Assembly (NCBI RefSeq): GCF_030409945.1
Contig: NZ_JAUFQV010000028.1
Span: forward strand, 372,001-436,000
Reading direction: 5' to 3'
From: Vibrio tapetis subsp. quintayensis
GTDB lineage: Bacteria; Pseudomonadota; Gammaproteobacteria; Enterobacterales; Vibrionaceae
DNA length: 64,000 nucleotides
Part shown: piece by piece, positions 7,847 to 16,913 of the stretch
How the letters are laid out: each line of letters begins with the position of its first letter
Numbering within the stretch: the stretch's first letter is position 1
Notes under the pieces: model-generated
What the model saw: only the letters and a program-made list of their open reading frames with translations
Database searches by the model: none
Told to the model about the DNA's origin: nothing
Position numbers and translations under genes: made by a program

Positions 7847-10426
7847 ATGACGCAGGCAACAACTCCGTCTCAAGATGTGCAAGAAATGGTGGCTCAGTCC
7901 GACACTGGTGCACGTAACCCGCAGGGTTTTCCAGGCCGAATCTTATGGTTCGTTCCTCTTTGCTGGTCCCTTTTTCAACTTTGGTACGCTTCACCACTGC
8001 CTTTTATTTTCAACTTTCTGATTTTAAATGATACCGAAGCGCGCGCGATCCACCTTACTTTCGCCATTTTCCTTGCGTTTACCGCTTACCCAGCGAGAAA
8101 GAGTTCGCCACGAGATCATGTGCCGATCGTTGATTGGATAATGGCACTGCTTGGTAGTTTCTCCGCCGCTTATATTTACATCTTTTATTCACAGCTGGCC
8201 GATCGTTCTGGCGCACCGACAACGTTTGATATTGTTGCAGCTGTGACTGGTATGGTCTTCTTGTTAGAAGCCACCCGAAGAGCACTCGGTCCACCACTCA
8301 TGGTGGTTGCTGCCGTATTCTTACTGTATACCTTTGGCGGCCCGCACATGCCGGACGTCATTGCACATAAAGGGGCAAGCCTTAATAAGGCCATGTCACA
8401 CTTATGGCTAACGACTGAGGGCGTATTTGGCGTTGCACTGGGGGTTTCGACCTCGTTTGTATTCTTATTCGTATTATTCGGTGCCATGTTAGAGCGAGCC
8501 GGTGCTGGTGCGTACTTTATCAAAGTCGCTTTCTCACTACTTGGTCACATGCGTGGCGGACCGGCAAAAGCTGCGGTTGTGGCATCAGGCTTATCGGGCT
8601 TGGTTTCAGGTTCATCAATTGCAAACGTAGTAACCACTGGTACATTTACTATTCCGCTAATGAAGCGTGTGGGCTTCCCTGGCACCAAAGCTGGTGCCGT
8701 CGAAGTAGCTGCATCGACTAACGGCCAATTAACTCCGCCAATTATGGGTGCTGCAGCATTTTTGATGGTGGAATATGTCGGTATTTCTTATGTGGAAGTC
8801 ATTAAAGCGGCACTATTACCCGCTCTGATCTCATACATTGCATTACTATACATCGTGCATCTAGAAGCCTGTAAAGCAGGTATGACAGGCTTACCTCGCC
8901 GCCATACGCCAACCTTAGTTCAAAGCTTACTTTCCTTCACAGGCACCATTTTGGGCTTATGTGTGGTAAGTGCCGTTGTCTACTACGGCATTGGCTGGAC
9001 CAAAGACGTATTCGGAGACGCTGCTACTCCAATCGTTACGGTCGCTTTACTGGTGTCTTATCTTGCTCTTATTCGCATATCGTCTCGTTACCAGGATGCA
9101 GCGAGTCTGAACATCGATGAAGAACTCACGGAAGTACCTGAACCCGGCCCAACCATTAAGTCTGGCCTACACTTCCTTTTACCTATTGTTGTATTAGTTT
9201 GGTGTTTGACGGTTGAACGATTCTCTCCAGGGTTATCGGCCTTCTGGGCGACAGTATTTATGATTTTCATCTTGCTAACACAGCGCCCATTGTTTGTGTT
9301 GTTTGGTCAAGAAGGAGACATCAAGGCCCAGTTTAAAGTCGGTTTCAATGACTTTTTAGAAGCCTTAGTTTCCGGGGCTCGCAATATGATCGGTATCGGC
9401 GTTGCAACCGCTGCAGCAGGTACGGTTGTTGGTGTAGTCACCTTAACGGGTATCGGCTTGGTAATGACCGACTTTGTCGAATTCATCTCCGGCGGTAACA
9501 TCATCCTAATGCTGCTCTTCACCGCGGTCATCAGCTTAATCTTAGGCATGGGCTTACCAACAACGGCAAACTACATTGTGGTATCTACCTTGATGGCGCC
9601 GGTAATTGTTACGTTAGGCGCGGCTCATGGCCTTATCATTCCACTTATCGCAGTGCACTTGTTTGTGTTCTATTTCGGTATTCTGGCCGATGACACACCA
9701 CCGGTCGGTTTAGCGGCCTTCGCAGCAGCGGCCATCGCTAAGTCAGACCCAATAAGGACAGGTATTCAAGGCTTCACCTACGATATCCGAACCGCGATAT
9801 TACCATTCATGTTCATCTTTAATACCCAGCTGTTATTGATGGGGATTGATTCCTGGTGGCACTTGGCTTTAACCATATTCTCGTCAATTACTGCAATGCT
9901 ACTTTTCTCTGCCGCAACACAGGGATGGTGGCTTACCCGCAATAAATGGTGGGAGACGGTGCTACTGTTAGTGCTGACATTCAGCTTCTTTAGGCCTGGT
10001 TATTGGTGGGATATGATTTACCCTGCCAAAGACATTTACTCAGGGCCGGAAATAGTCGACATCGCTCGAGACATGCCAATTGGCGATGCGTTAGAGCTGC
10101 GAGTTGGCGGTGAAAACCTCGAAGGTGACTACGTTGAAAAAACCGTCCGTCTACCATTTGATGATTCAGCGGTAACAGGAGAAGAACGTGTTAGCTCTAT
10201 GGGCTTAATGCTCAATATGGTTGAAGGCGAGATGGTAGTGGACATGGTTGAATTTGGTAGCCCGGCAGAAGCCGCGGGGATTGATTTCGATTGGACTATC
10301 CGCTCTGTGGTTCTTGAAGCAGATAGACCAATGAAAGAGTGGGTGTTCGTACCGGCAATATTCTTGGTATTACTGCTTGCTGCAAACCAGAGACGACGAA
10401 TTAAAGCAGAAGCACTTCCAGCTTAA
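7847..10426 (+). CDS. TRAP transporter fused permease (DctQ-DctM type) with C-terminal DUF3394
   Basis: 859 aa from ATG 7847, chosen because AAGGAT lies 8 bases upstream; an in-frame upstream start at 7820 lacks this. The protein fuses the small 4-TM subunit (about residues 20-140) to the 12-TM DctM subunit. DctM motifs include GSSIANVVTTGTFTIPLMKR, EVAASTNGQLTPPIMGAAAF and GMGLPTTANYIVVSTLMAP. The C-terminal 150 residues form a soluble DUF3394 region with a PDZ-like segment (VEFGSPAEAAGIDFDW). It is expected to import the TAXI ligand using a Na+ gradient. The universal stress gene follows 74 bases later. Confidence 0.94.
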   Translation: MTQATTPSQDVQEMVAQSDTGARNPQGFPGRILWFVPLCWSLFQLWYASPLPFIFNFLILNDTEARAIHLTFAIFLAFTAYPARKSSPRDHVPIVDWIMALLGSFSAAYIYIFYSQLADRSGAPTTFDIVAAVTGMVFLLEATRRALGPPLMVVAAVFLLYTFGGPHMPDVIAHKGASLNKAMSHLWLTTEGVFGVALGVSTSFVFLFVLFGAMLERAGAGAYFIKVAFSLLGHMRGGPAKAAVVASGLSGLVSGSSIANVVTTGTFTIPLMKRVGFPGTKAGAVEVAASTNGQLTPPIMGAAAFLMVEYVGISYVEVIKAALLPALISYIALLYIVHLEACKAGMTGLPRRHTPTLVQSLLSFTGTILGLCVVSAVVYYGIGWTKDVFGDAATPIVTVALLVSYLALIRISSRYQDAASLNIDEELTEVPEPGPTIKSGLHFLLPIVVLVWCLTVERFSPGLSAFWATVFMIFILLTQRPLFVLFGQEGDIKAQFKVGFNDFLEALVSGARNMIGIGVATAAAGTVVGVVTLTGIGLVMTDFVEFISGGNIILMLLFTAVISLILGMGLPTTANYIVVSTLMAPVIVTLGAAHGLIIPLIAVHLFVFYFGILADDTPPVGLAAFAAAAIAKSDPIRTGIQGFTYDIRTAILPFMFIFNTQLLLMGIDSWWHLALTIFSSITAMLLFSAATQGWWLTRNKWWETVLLLVLTFSFFRPGYWWDMIYPAKDIYSGPEIVDIARDMPIGDALELRVGGENLEGDYVEKTVRLPFDDSAVTGEERVSSMGLMLNMVEGEMVVDMVEFGSPAEAAGIDFDWTIRSVVLEADRPMKEWVFVPAIFLVLLLAANQRRRIKAEALPA

Positions 10427-10500
10427 ATCAAATGGGTGCCAGTACGCTGGCACTCAATCATTAAGCCGTATGGATTTTAACAATAATAAAGAGTCACATT

Positions 10501-10938
10501 ATGTACCAAAATATTCTCGTTCCAGTGGATCTCAACGACAAAGGCTTCTCAGACAAAGCGGTAGAACTGGCGGTATGGCATGCAAAGCAATCCAATGCCA
10601 CCGTACACTTGCTTAATGTACTACCAGGCATCCATATGTCGATGGTGGCGACTTACTTCCCAAAAGACGCCGCTAAAAAAATGAAAGACGACGTGCGAGC
10701 ACAACTCGATGCATTTGCACAACAGCATGTAGATTCAAGCTTACGCCATCAGACTTATGTCGCGGAGGGAAAGCCCTGTGCAACTATTTTAGAGTATTCA
10801 CAAAAGCTCAACGCTGACTTAATCATAATGCCAAGTCATAAACGCTCTAAAATTGATAAGGTGATGCTGGGCTCTGTCGCGAGTAAAGTCGTCAACAAGT
10901 CGAAAGTAAATGTGTTGGTAGTTAAGCCGCAAGGCTAA
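10501..10938 (+). CDS. Universal stress protein family (UspA-like), TRAP-associated
   Basis: 145 aa, one Usp domain (MYQNILVPVDLNDKGFSDKA start). The ATP-binding signature normally reads G-x2-G-x9-G-S. Here it is PSHKRSKIDKVMLGS, so the first two glycines are Pro and Lys while the last GS is kept; nucleotide binding is therefore doubtful. Usp genes often sit beside TRAP transporters (TeaD of the Halomonas TeaABC ectoine system is the known example) and may regulate transport. It probably shares the transcript of the permease. A nine-unit heptamer array begins immediately after its TAA. Confidence 0.92.
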   Translation: MYQNILVPVDLNDKGFSDKAVELAVWHAKQSNATVHLLNVLPGIHMSMVATYFPKDAAKKMKDDVRAQLDAFAQQHVDSSLRHQTYVAEGKPCATILEYSQKLNADLIIMPSHKRSKIDKVMLGSVASKVVNKSKVNVLVVKPQG

Positions 10939-11001
10939 CGAAGTGCGAAGTGCGAAGTGCGAAGTGCGAAGTGCGAAGTGCGAAGTGCGAAGTGCGAAGT
11001 G
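10939..11001 (+). repeat. Heptamer tandem array, CGAAGTG x9, directly after the usp stop
   Basis: Nine perfect 7-bp units, starting at the base after the stop codon and ending 8 bases before the terminator stem. There is no variation between copies, suggesting recent expansion or homogenisation. It is transcribed as the 3' untranslated region of the usp message. Read as GAAGTGC the unit differs by one base from the TAAGTGC unit after luxS and rpmA. Confidence 0.98.
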
Positions 11002-11009
11002 ATTATCGA

Positions 11010-11047
11010 AAAAAAGAGCCAAAGTGCAATCACTTTGGCTCTTTTTT
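11010..11047. terminator. Bidirectional terminator between usp and luxS
   Basis: A 17-bp perfect stem, 11010-11026 with 11031-11047, and a 4-base loop CAAT. The outer six base pairs are A:T, giving a T-run for both strands. Confidence 0.96.
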
Positions 11048-11048
11048 C

Positions 11049-11104
11049 ATACTTAGCTTTTAGTACTTCGCTTTTAGCACTTAGCTTTTAGCTTTTAGCA
11101 CTTA
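11049..11104 (-). repeat. Degenerate heptamer array starting at the luxS stop codon
   Basis: On the minus strand, eight consecutive 7-mers starting with the luxS TAA: TAAGTGC, TAAAAGC, TAAAAGC, TAAGTGC, TAAAAGC, GAAGTAC, TAAAAGC, TAAGTAT. Most units start with TAA. The array ends two bases before the terminator stem. It mirrors the array on the usp side of the same terminator. Confidence 0.92.
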
Positions 11105-11617
11105 AACCTTAAGCTCTTTCAGCATAGATTCCGGAAGGGCTAGTTCATCATTTTTGTTTACAGCAATGCCAGCCGCAATGATGGCTTGTGCGATTTCTTT
11201 CGCTTCGTCTAGCGAGTGCATGCCTGCTGTACCGCATTGGTATTCGTTTAGTTCCGGGATTTTGTTTTGGTTTTCAACTTTAAGCACATCTTCCATTGCC
11301 GCTAGCCAAGAATCAGCAACTTGTTGCTCTGACGGTGTTCCGATTAAGCTCATGTAAAAACCGGTACGACACCCCATCGGTGAAATATCGATGATTTCAA
11401 CGTTACTGCCATTTAGGTGCGCTCGCATGAAACCAGCATAAAGGTGCTCTAGCGTGTGAATGCCATTTTCAGACAAAATCTCTTTATTTGGCACACAAAA
11501 ACGTAAGTCGAATACGGTAATCGTATCACCTTTTGGGGTTTGCATTGTTTTGGCTACGCGTACTGCAGGAGCGTGCATTCGAGTGTGATCTACGGTAAAG
11601 CTGTCTAATAGTGGCAT
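11102..11617 (-). CDS. luxS: S-ribosylhomocysteine lyase LuxS
   Basis: 171 aa, typical. The metal site is H54-x2-E57-H58 ([10 protein letters not shown]) plus Cys128 (QCGTAGMHS); the catalytic cysteine is Cys83 (GCRTGFYMS). It cleaves S-ribosylhomocysteine to homocysteine and DPD, the precursor of the AI-2 quorum signal. The neighbouring order luxS-lipoprotein-gshA-M16-yqaA is conserved in vibrios; luxS-gshA-yqaA is also shared with E. coli. It is convergent with the usp gene. Confidence 0.99.
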   Translation of the reverse strand: MPLLDSFTVDHTRMHAPAVRVAKTMQTPKGDTITVFDLRFCVPNKEILSENGIHTLEHLYAGFMRAHLNGSNVEIIDISPMGCRTGFYMSLIGTPSEQQVADSWLAAMEDVLKVENQNKIPELNEYQCGTAGMHSLDEAKEIAQAIIAAGIAVNKNDELALPESMLKELKV

Positions 11618-11689
11618 GGTCTTCCTTCTCCTAACTCTATTGTTATTCTGCTTGGATTCATCCGCTGCCGTTAGTTTTATTCGTTTATG

Positions 11690-12301
11690 TTAAAAAAACC
11701 AACTGCGATTGTCATCCAACTCTTCGCGGCATTGTTTCAATTGCCAGCCGTATGTTTTTGCTTGCTGCTCGACTTTTCGTGCAACCTTAATCAATGACGG
11801 TTTCTTAGTGTAACTTTTACGTTTATAACCACCACGACCTTCGTGATACGCCAAATACTGATTGTAGGCGTCCCATTTCGATATTTTCAATTGTCGCTGT
11901 GTTTCACTGGTGTACCAGCCTATAAACATCATCGAATCATCAAAATTAGTGCGAGAGCCACCATGACTGGTGGCTTTTTGAAAATCACTCCAAGCCGGGT
12001 CTTGGGCTTGCGCATAACCATAGGCACTGCTCACTCGCCCCCAAGGAATAAAGCCGAGCACATAATCTTTCGGTGGACGAGCATCATGGATAAAGCTGCT
12101 TTCTTGCTTCACAAACGCCATCGCAACATGAACAGGGGTTCCCCACTCTTCTTCCATTGCGAGTGCATCATCATACCAGCTCGGCTTTTCACGAAATATA
12201 TCGCAAAGATTACTTTGTTTCTTGGGAGGTGCGGTTGCACACCCAGCGACTAACACCGCTAATGCAGCGATAATAAGAATTCGTCCTGCAGTCCTTGTCA
12301 T
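11690..12301 (-). CDS. Lipoprotein with lytic transglycosylase-like (SLT) domain
   Basis: About 203 aa from the ATG at 12301 (MTRTAGRILII), with AGGG 6 bases upstream; a GTG two codons earlier is also possible. The signal peptide ends in the lipobox VLVAGC, so it is a membrane-anchored lipoprotein. The rest resembles the SLT fold: AFVKQESSFIHDARPP with the likely catalytic Glu near residue 66, SAYGYAQAQDPAWSDF, and a late YHEGRGGY. It probably cuts peptidoglycan glycan strands without hydrolysis. It lies 12 bases after gshA and 72 before luxS. I know no standard gene name for it. Confidence 0.85.
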   Translation of the reverse strand: MTRTAGRILIIAALAVLVAGCATAPPKKQSNLCDIFREKPSWYDDALAMEEEWGTPVHVAMAFVKQESSFIHDARPPKDYVLGFIPWGRVSSAYGYAQAQDPAWSDFQKATSHGGSRTNFDDSMMFIGWYTSETQRQLKISKWDAYNQYLAYHEGRGGYKRKSYTKKPSLIKVARKVEQQAKTYGWQLKQCREELDDNRSWFF

Positions 12302-12313
12302 GAACACCCTACA

Positions 12314-13900
12314 TTACTCATTTAGATAAGAAAAATACTCTGTTAAGAATGCTTCAAACTCAACCGTTTCATCACCTTCAATTTGCTTCTGTTCTGCAGT
12401 TGAGCGTTGTGCTTCGTCTTGCATTAACAGTTCTGAGTACTCGCTGTATTTGTGGTTCAGATGTAAATCTTTATACAGTGAACCCAGCTTATCACCCGTC
12501 GCTTTCATTCCTTTGTTTTTCTTTATGTAATCAAGAAGCTGACCGGAAATTGTTTTCTCTGGATTATCAATCCATGAACGAAGCTGACGACATACGTCGA
12601 TATATTCTGTACTGCCGTGTGCAGCATCCATGACTTTAGCGATTTCTTCTAAGTCATCAAACACTCGGTGTGCCCAATCTTGCAGTGACAATCTTTCACC
12701 ACAACACCCGATTTGTAGCTCTAAACCAGGCTTACGCCCTTCCAGAATCACTTTTTCCCAGTTGTCATGCCAGCATTTCTGCTCACAGCTATCCATAGGA
12801 TCAGAGTCTGACAAAATGCTCCACGTCAGGAATAAATCTAAGAATCGAACTTGCTCTTTAGTTACACCAACCGAACTAAATGGGTTTACATCTAATGAAC
12901 GCACTTCAATGTATTCAACTCCGCCGCGTTGTAAAGCTTGTGATGGCTTTTCGTTTGAACGAGCAACGCGCTTTGGTCTGATCGGTGCATATAGCTCGTT
13001 TTCGATTTGCAACACATTACTGTTAAGCTGACGGTATTCACCGTTTTCCTTTACACCTAACTTAGCAAAGTCATCCGATGGCGTTCGAATGGCTGCATTC
13101 AAACCAGTAAGATATTCATCGATGCTGTTAAAACCAATTTTCAACTCACTTTGAGCACTATTGGTATAGCCTAAATCGCTCAAACGCAATGCTGTTGCAT
13201 TCGGTAGGAACAGCGAGCCATTAATGTTTTCAAACGGCAACGTGCTTTCACGATCTTTCACAAACGAAGAACACAACGCAGGTGATGCACCGAAGAAGAA
13301 TGGGATCATCCAACCAAAACGATAATAATTTCTGATCAGATCAAAGTAAGCTTCAGACTTACTGTCTTGACGTTCTGCTGCCGTCTGCTCACCCAGTAAA
13401 GAGTCCCAAAACGAATCTGGAAACGAGAAATTAAAGTGAACCCCAGATATCACCTGCATCAAGCTGCCATAGCGCTGCTTTAAGCCCTGGCGGTACAAAG
13501 TCTTCATCCGACCGTTGTTAGAACTGCCGTATTGGGCAAGAGGTATATCATCTTGGTCTGCCACAAAACATGGCATAGACAACGGCCACAATTTTTCGTT
13601 ACCCATCTGTTTTTGGGTAAAATGATGGATGTCGGCAAGTTGCCCCATAAGCTCAGTTACTGAATGAGATACAGGGGTAATGAACTCCAGTAATGACTCT
13701 GAATAATCCGTCGTCACCCATTTATTGGTCAAGGCTGAACCTAAACCAGATGGATGCGGCGTCAACGCTAACTGGCCATCACCGTAATAACGTAATGTTT
13801 CACGCTCTACGCCTCGTCCATATTGAAGGAAAATTGATGGGTTAGTAGCCACTTTATTTAGTCGCTTAGCAAAATCAGTCAAAACTGCGTCACTTCTCAA
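12314..13900 (-). CDS. gshA: Glutamate-cysteine ligase
   Basis: 528 aa in the longest frame, family length about 520. Motifs include [12 protein letters not shown] near residue 29, [25 protein letters not shown]-free core [23 protein letters not shown] and [14 protein letters not shown]. It joins glutamate and cysteine, the first step of glutathione synthesis, using ATP. The start is uncertain: the frame opens with TTG at 13900, and a second TTG at 13882 (giving [11 protein letters not shown]) is equally plausible with GAGAAG upstream. No ATG is available near the N-terminus. Confidence 0.96.
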   Translation of the reverse strand: MRSDAVLTDFAKRLNKVATNPSIFLQYGRGVERETLRYYGDGQLALTPHPSGLGSALTNKWVTTDYSESLLEFITPVSHSVTELMGQLADIHHFTQKQMGNEKLWPLSMPCFVADQDDIPLAQYGSSNNGRMKTLYRQGLKQRYGSLMQVISGVHFNFSFPDSFWDSLLGEQTAAERQDSKSEAYFDLIRNYYRFGWMIPFFFGASPALCSSFVKDRESTLPFENINGSLFLPNATALRLSDLGYTNSAQSELKIGFNSIDEYLTGLNAAIRTPSDDFAKLGVKENGEYRQLNSNVLQIENELYAPIRPKRVARSNEKPSQALQRGGVEYIEVRSLDVNPFSSVGVTKEQVRFLDLFLTWSILSDSDPMDSCEQKCWHDNWEKVILEGRKPGLELQIGCCGERLSLQDWAHRVFDDLEEIAKVMDAAHGSTEYIDVCRQLRSWIDNPEKTISGQLLDYIKKNKGMKATGDKLGSLYKDLHLNHKYSEYSELLMQDEAQRSTAEQKQIEGDETVEFEAFLTEYFSYLNE

Positions 13901-13980
13901 GTTAGGATCTGGTTAGAATAATCATTGTCACTAATGAATAGCAACTAAAATGAATAGCTAAATCAATATCAGGTGAGCCC

Positions 13981-14028
13981 TGCCGTTAACCTGTGACTGC
14001 ATGTTTCATCAATCACAGTACAACGGCA
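13981..14028. repeat. Long interrupted inverted repeat between the M16 gene and gshA
   Basis: TGCCGTT-aac-CTGTGA (13981-13996) pairs with TCACAG-tac-AACGGCA (14013-14028): 13 base pairs with a symmetric 3-base internal loop and a 16-base apical loop. It lies 30 bases past the M16 stop and 81 bases before the gshA start. It lacks a T-run, so it may be an intercistronic mRNA hairpin rather than a terminator. Confidence 0.75.
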
Positions 14029-14057
14029 AACTAGAATACTACTACGTTATGCGGCCT

Positions 14058-16904
14058 TTATGGCGCAATTTCAAGCATTCTAATCGGTAATCCCAAATTC
14101 TTTAACTCAGACTTTAAGCGCGCTGCGTCACCAACGACGATGATCTGATACTGGCTCGGGTCAAACCACTTACTCGCAGCCTTATCAATCGTTGCTTTAT
14201 CAACTTGCTGCAAGATGTTATCTCGCTGCTCTAAGTAATCGTCATCCAATGAATAAGTTAAAATACCACTCAGCAATTGCGCTTTTTTCGATGGTGTTTC
14301 GTAGATCAGAGCATCACGCTGGCCAATAGACAGTTTCATGAAATCCAGCTCTTTTTCTGTCACGCCATCAATGGAAAACTCGTTCATTTCATTAATGAAC
14401 TCTTGAATCGCAGGGGCGGTAGAATCAGCTCGAACTTGGGCACTGAACACAACAGCTCCCGTTTCTCGCTGACCATACAGGTACCCATTGGCACCGTAGG
14501 TATAGCCCTTGTCTTCACGCAAGTTCTGATTAATTCTGCTATTAAAGTTACCCGCTAAGTTAAAATTCGCTAACTGAGTCAGATACAACTCTCCGGTGGC
14601 GTCAAAGGGCATGCCTTGTCTAACCAAACGCACCACACTCTGAGGTGAATTGGGTTTATCAACTAAGTAAATCGCTTGGTCTTCAACCGCAGGGATAACT
14701 TGCGGAGTAAACAATGGCGCAGTGGGCCCCTGCCATTGATTTAAAAACGACAGTTCTTGCTCTATATGTCGTTTATCAATATCTCCTACTACGACAACCT
14801 GAGCGCCCTGCGGAGTATAATGTTGCTGGTAAAACGCTTTTACGTCATCGAGAGTAAGGCCTTCTAGCGATGCTTGAGTCCCATCACTTGCACGACTAAA
14901 GATGCTGTCACCGAACAGAACCATTCGTGTCGCTTGAGCTGCTAGCCATCCTGGTTTCTGATGTTCATAGACTAAGCCCTGTAAGCTTTGCTGCTTAACT
15001 CGGTCAAAATCTGCTTGATCAAATGCAGGCTCGAACAACATTTCTTGTAATATAGTCAACGTGGCGGTTAAGTTTTTTTCCAAACTCGACACGTAAATCG
15101 TACTGGTGTAGCCCCCATCGTTAAAGCTTATGCTACTACCAAGCTTATCAAGCTCAGTTTCAATTCTCGCATAATCTCTTTTCGTTGTTCCTTCATGCAT
15201 CATAGCTGCCGTTAAACCTGCAACGCCTTCTTTGCCAACGGGTACGTATCGTTTACCTGCTGGAAGTTCAATTTGTAACTGAACCGTCGGTGTTTCATCG
15301 GTCACCGTACCCAGCACTTCAATGCCATTGTCTAAGTACAGTTTGTACAGCTCTGGCATCGTGCCTTTCACGCTGCCAGCCACATCCGGCATGATATTAC
15401 GATCAAAGGTATTCGGGGTTGGCCGGAACGCTAAATCGCTTTGTTTCACTTTTTCATATTTAGGCAACGTTCTCGCTGGGGTAACGAAAGTCTCAGGCTT
15501 TGCGACTAAATCAAGCTTGCCTTTAGGCACCACACTTAACGCCACAAACGGTTTCGAATGGATGTATTGCTGATAAGCCTCATTGATCGAGTTAGGCGTT
15601 ACCGCCCTAAGTTGAGCAAGCTCAGTTTCCATTCTGTTTGGCTGGCCATAGAAGGTTTCATTTTCAGCTAATTGCGACACTTTTCCGCGCACACTTTCCA
15701 AACCAAAGACGGTACTGGCTTCGGCTCGGCCAAGTAACGCATCTAATTGATCTTGCGAAATATCATCAAGACCGAAAGTATCCAACGTCTTAGACAACTG
15801 ACCATAAAGCGGCGCCAACGATGTATTAGCGTTGCCCATCAAGTAAACATTAAACGTACAGGCTAACTCAGCACAATCTTGGAATGCACCTGCGCTGACC
15901 GCTTTGCCTGATTCAACAAACTCTTTATATAGCAGGCTGTTTTTTCCATCCCCCAATACCGTGGACAGTACGTCCAATGACGCTTGGTCATCTCCCCCCA
16001 TATAGGTGGTAGGCCAGCTCATCACCAACATAGGTTGTTGAACTCTGTCTTGCAACGTTATGAATTTCTGCTTTTCTAACTTAGCTGGTACTTTTGGAGC
16101 AAAATCGACTTCAGGCCCTTTTGGGATCTCGCCAAAGTATTGTGCAATCCACTCTAGAGTTTGTTGCTTATCGATATCACCACCAATGGTGATCGTGGCG
16201 TTATTAGGGCCATACCAGCGTAAAAAGAATGCTTTAAGATCGTTCACATCCACACGATCGAGATCTTCTACATAGCCAATGGTTTGCCAAGAATATGGGT
16301 GACCTTCAGGGTACATAGCTTCACCTATACGTTCCCACATCAATCCATACGGTCGGTTATCATAGTTTTGTGCTCGCTCGTTTTTAACCGTATCACGCTG
16401 AATTTCAAATTTCTTTTGCGACACCGCATCCAATAAAAAGCCCATACGATCAGACTCTAACCACAACATTTTTTCTAGCTGGTTTGCAGGTACCGTTTCA
16501 AAATAGTTGGTTCTGTCTCTATTTGTGGTGCCGTTTAACGTACCACCCGCTTCGGTGATTATACGAAAGTGCTCTTGATCGCCGACATGCTCTGAACCCT
16601 GAAACATCATGTGTTCAAAGAAATGAGCGAAGCCCGACTTACCAATGTCCTCTCTGGCAGAGCCAACGTGGTAAGTCACATCAACGTGGACTAAAGGGTC
16701 TGATTCATCAGGCGCTAAAATCACCGTGAGTCCGTTGTCTAATTGATACTTAGAATAAGGGATGATCGCCTTACCCGGCTCTGACGAAACCTGTTCTATT
16801 AAGGTGAAACCATCAGGTACAGACGAAAAAAAAGAGACGGGGGAAACACTGGAACAGCCAGCAAGGAATAGGGCTAACGAACTGCCTAACCAAATTTGTC
16901 TCAT
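14058..16904 (-). CDS. M16 family zinc metallopeptidase lipoprotein
   Basis: 948 aa. The lipoprotein signal is IWLGSSLALFLAGCSS (Cys at 17). The first M16 half carries the inverted zinc motif HFFEHMMFQGS near residue 92 with a downstream Glu in QRDTVKNERAQN. The second half (from about residue 510) is the usual inactive repeat, with a conserved VVVGDIDK-like strand. It probably degrades peptides in the periplasm as a tethered two-domain pitrilysin-like enzyme. It follows yqaA after 9 bases, so it is likely cotranscribed. Vibrio genomes carry it between yqaA and gshA. Confidence 0.94.
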   Translation of the reverse strand: MRQIWLGSSLALFLAGCSSVSPVSFFSSVPDGFTLIEQVSSEPGKAIIPYSKYQLDNGLTVILAPDESDPLVHVDVTYHVGSAREDIGKSGFAHFFEHMMFQGSEHVGDQEHFRIITEAGGTLNGTTNRDRTNYFETVPANQLEKMLWLESDRMGFLLDAVSQKKFEIQRDTVKNERAQNYDNRPYGLMWERIGEAMYPEGHPYSWQTIGYVEDLDRVDVNDLKAFFLRWYGPNNATITIGGDIDKQQTLEWIAQYFGEIPKGPEVDFAPKVPAKLEKQKFITLQDRVQQPMLVMSWPTTYMGGDDQASLDVLSTVLGDGKNSLLYKEFVESGKAVSAGAFQDCAELACTFNVYLMGNANTSLAPLYGQLSKTLDTFGLDDISQDQLDALLGRAEASTVFGLESVRGKVSQLAENETFYGQPNRMETELAQLRAVTPNSINEAYQQYIHSKPFVALSVVPKGKLDLVAKPETFVTPARTLPKYEKVKQSDLAFRPTPNTFDRNIMPDVAGSVKGTMPELYKLYLDNGIEVLGTVTDETPTVQLQIELPAGKRYVPVGKEGVAGLTAAMMHEGTTKRDYARIETELDKLGSSISFNDGGYTSTIYVSSLEKNLTATLTILQEMLFEPAFDQADFDRVKQQSLQGLVYEHQKPGWLAAQATRMVLFGDSIFSRASDGTQASLEGLTLDDVKAFYQQHYTPQGAQVVVVGDIDKRHIEQELSFLNQWQGPTAPLFTPQVIPAVEDQAIYLVDKPNSPQSVVRLVRQGMPFDATGELYLTQLANFNLAGNFNSRINQNLREDKGYTYGANGYLYGQRETGAVVFSAQVRADSTAPAIQEFINEMNEFSIDGVTEKELDFMKLSIGQRDALIYETPSKKAQLLSGILTYSLDDDYLEQRDNILQQVDKATIDKAASKWFDPSQYQIIVVGDAARLKSELKNLGLPIRMLEIAP

Positions 16905-16913
16905 AACAACTCC

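Noticed and set aside
10939..11001. Short CRISPR-like array
   Set aside because: Units are 7 bp with no unique spacers and no cas genes in the window; it is a simple tandem repeat.
10819..11022. Minus-strand frame encoding a repeated LRTSHFA peptide
   Set aside because: It is the heptamer array read in frame (21 bases = three units = seven residues) running into the antisense of the usp gene. No start site signal or family match.
11843..12253. 136-codon plus-strand frame opposite the transglycosylase-like lipoprotein
   Set aside because: Antisense to a gene with a clear lipobox and SLT motifs; composition looks like a shadow.
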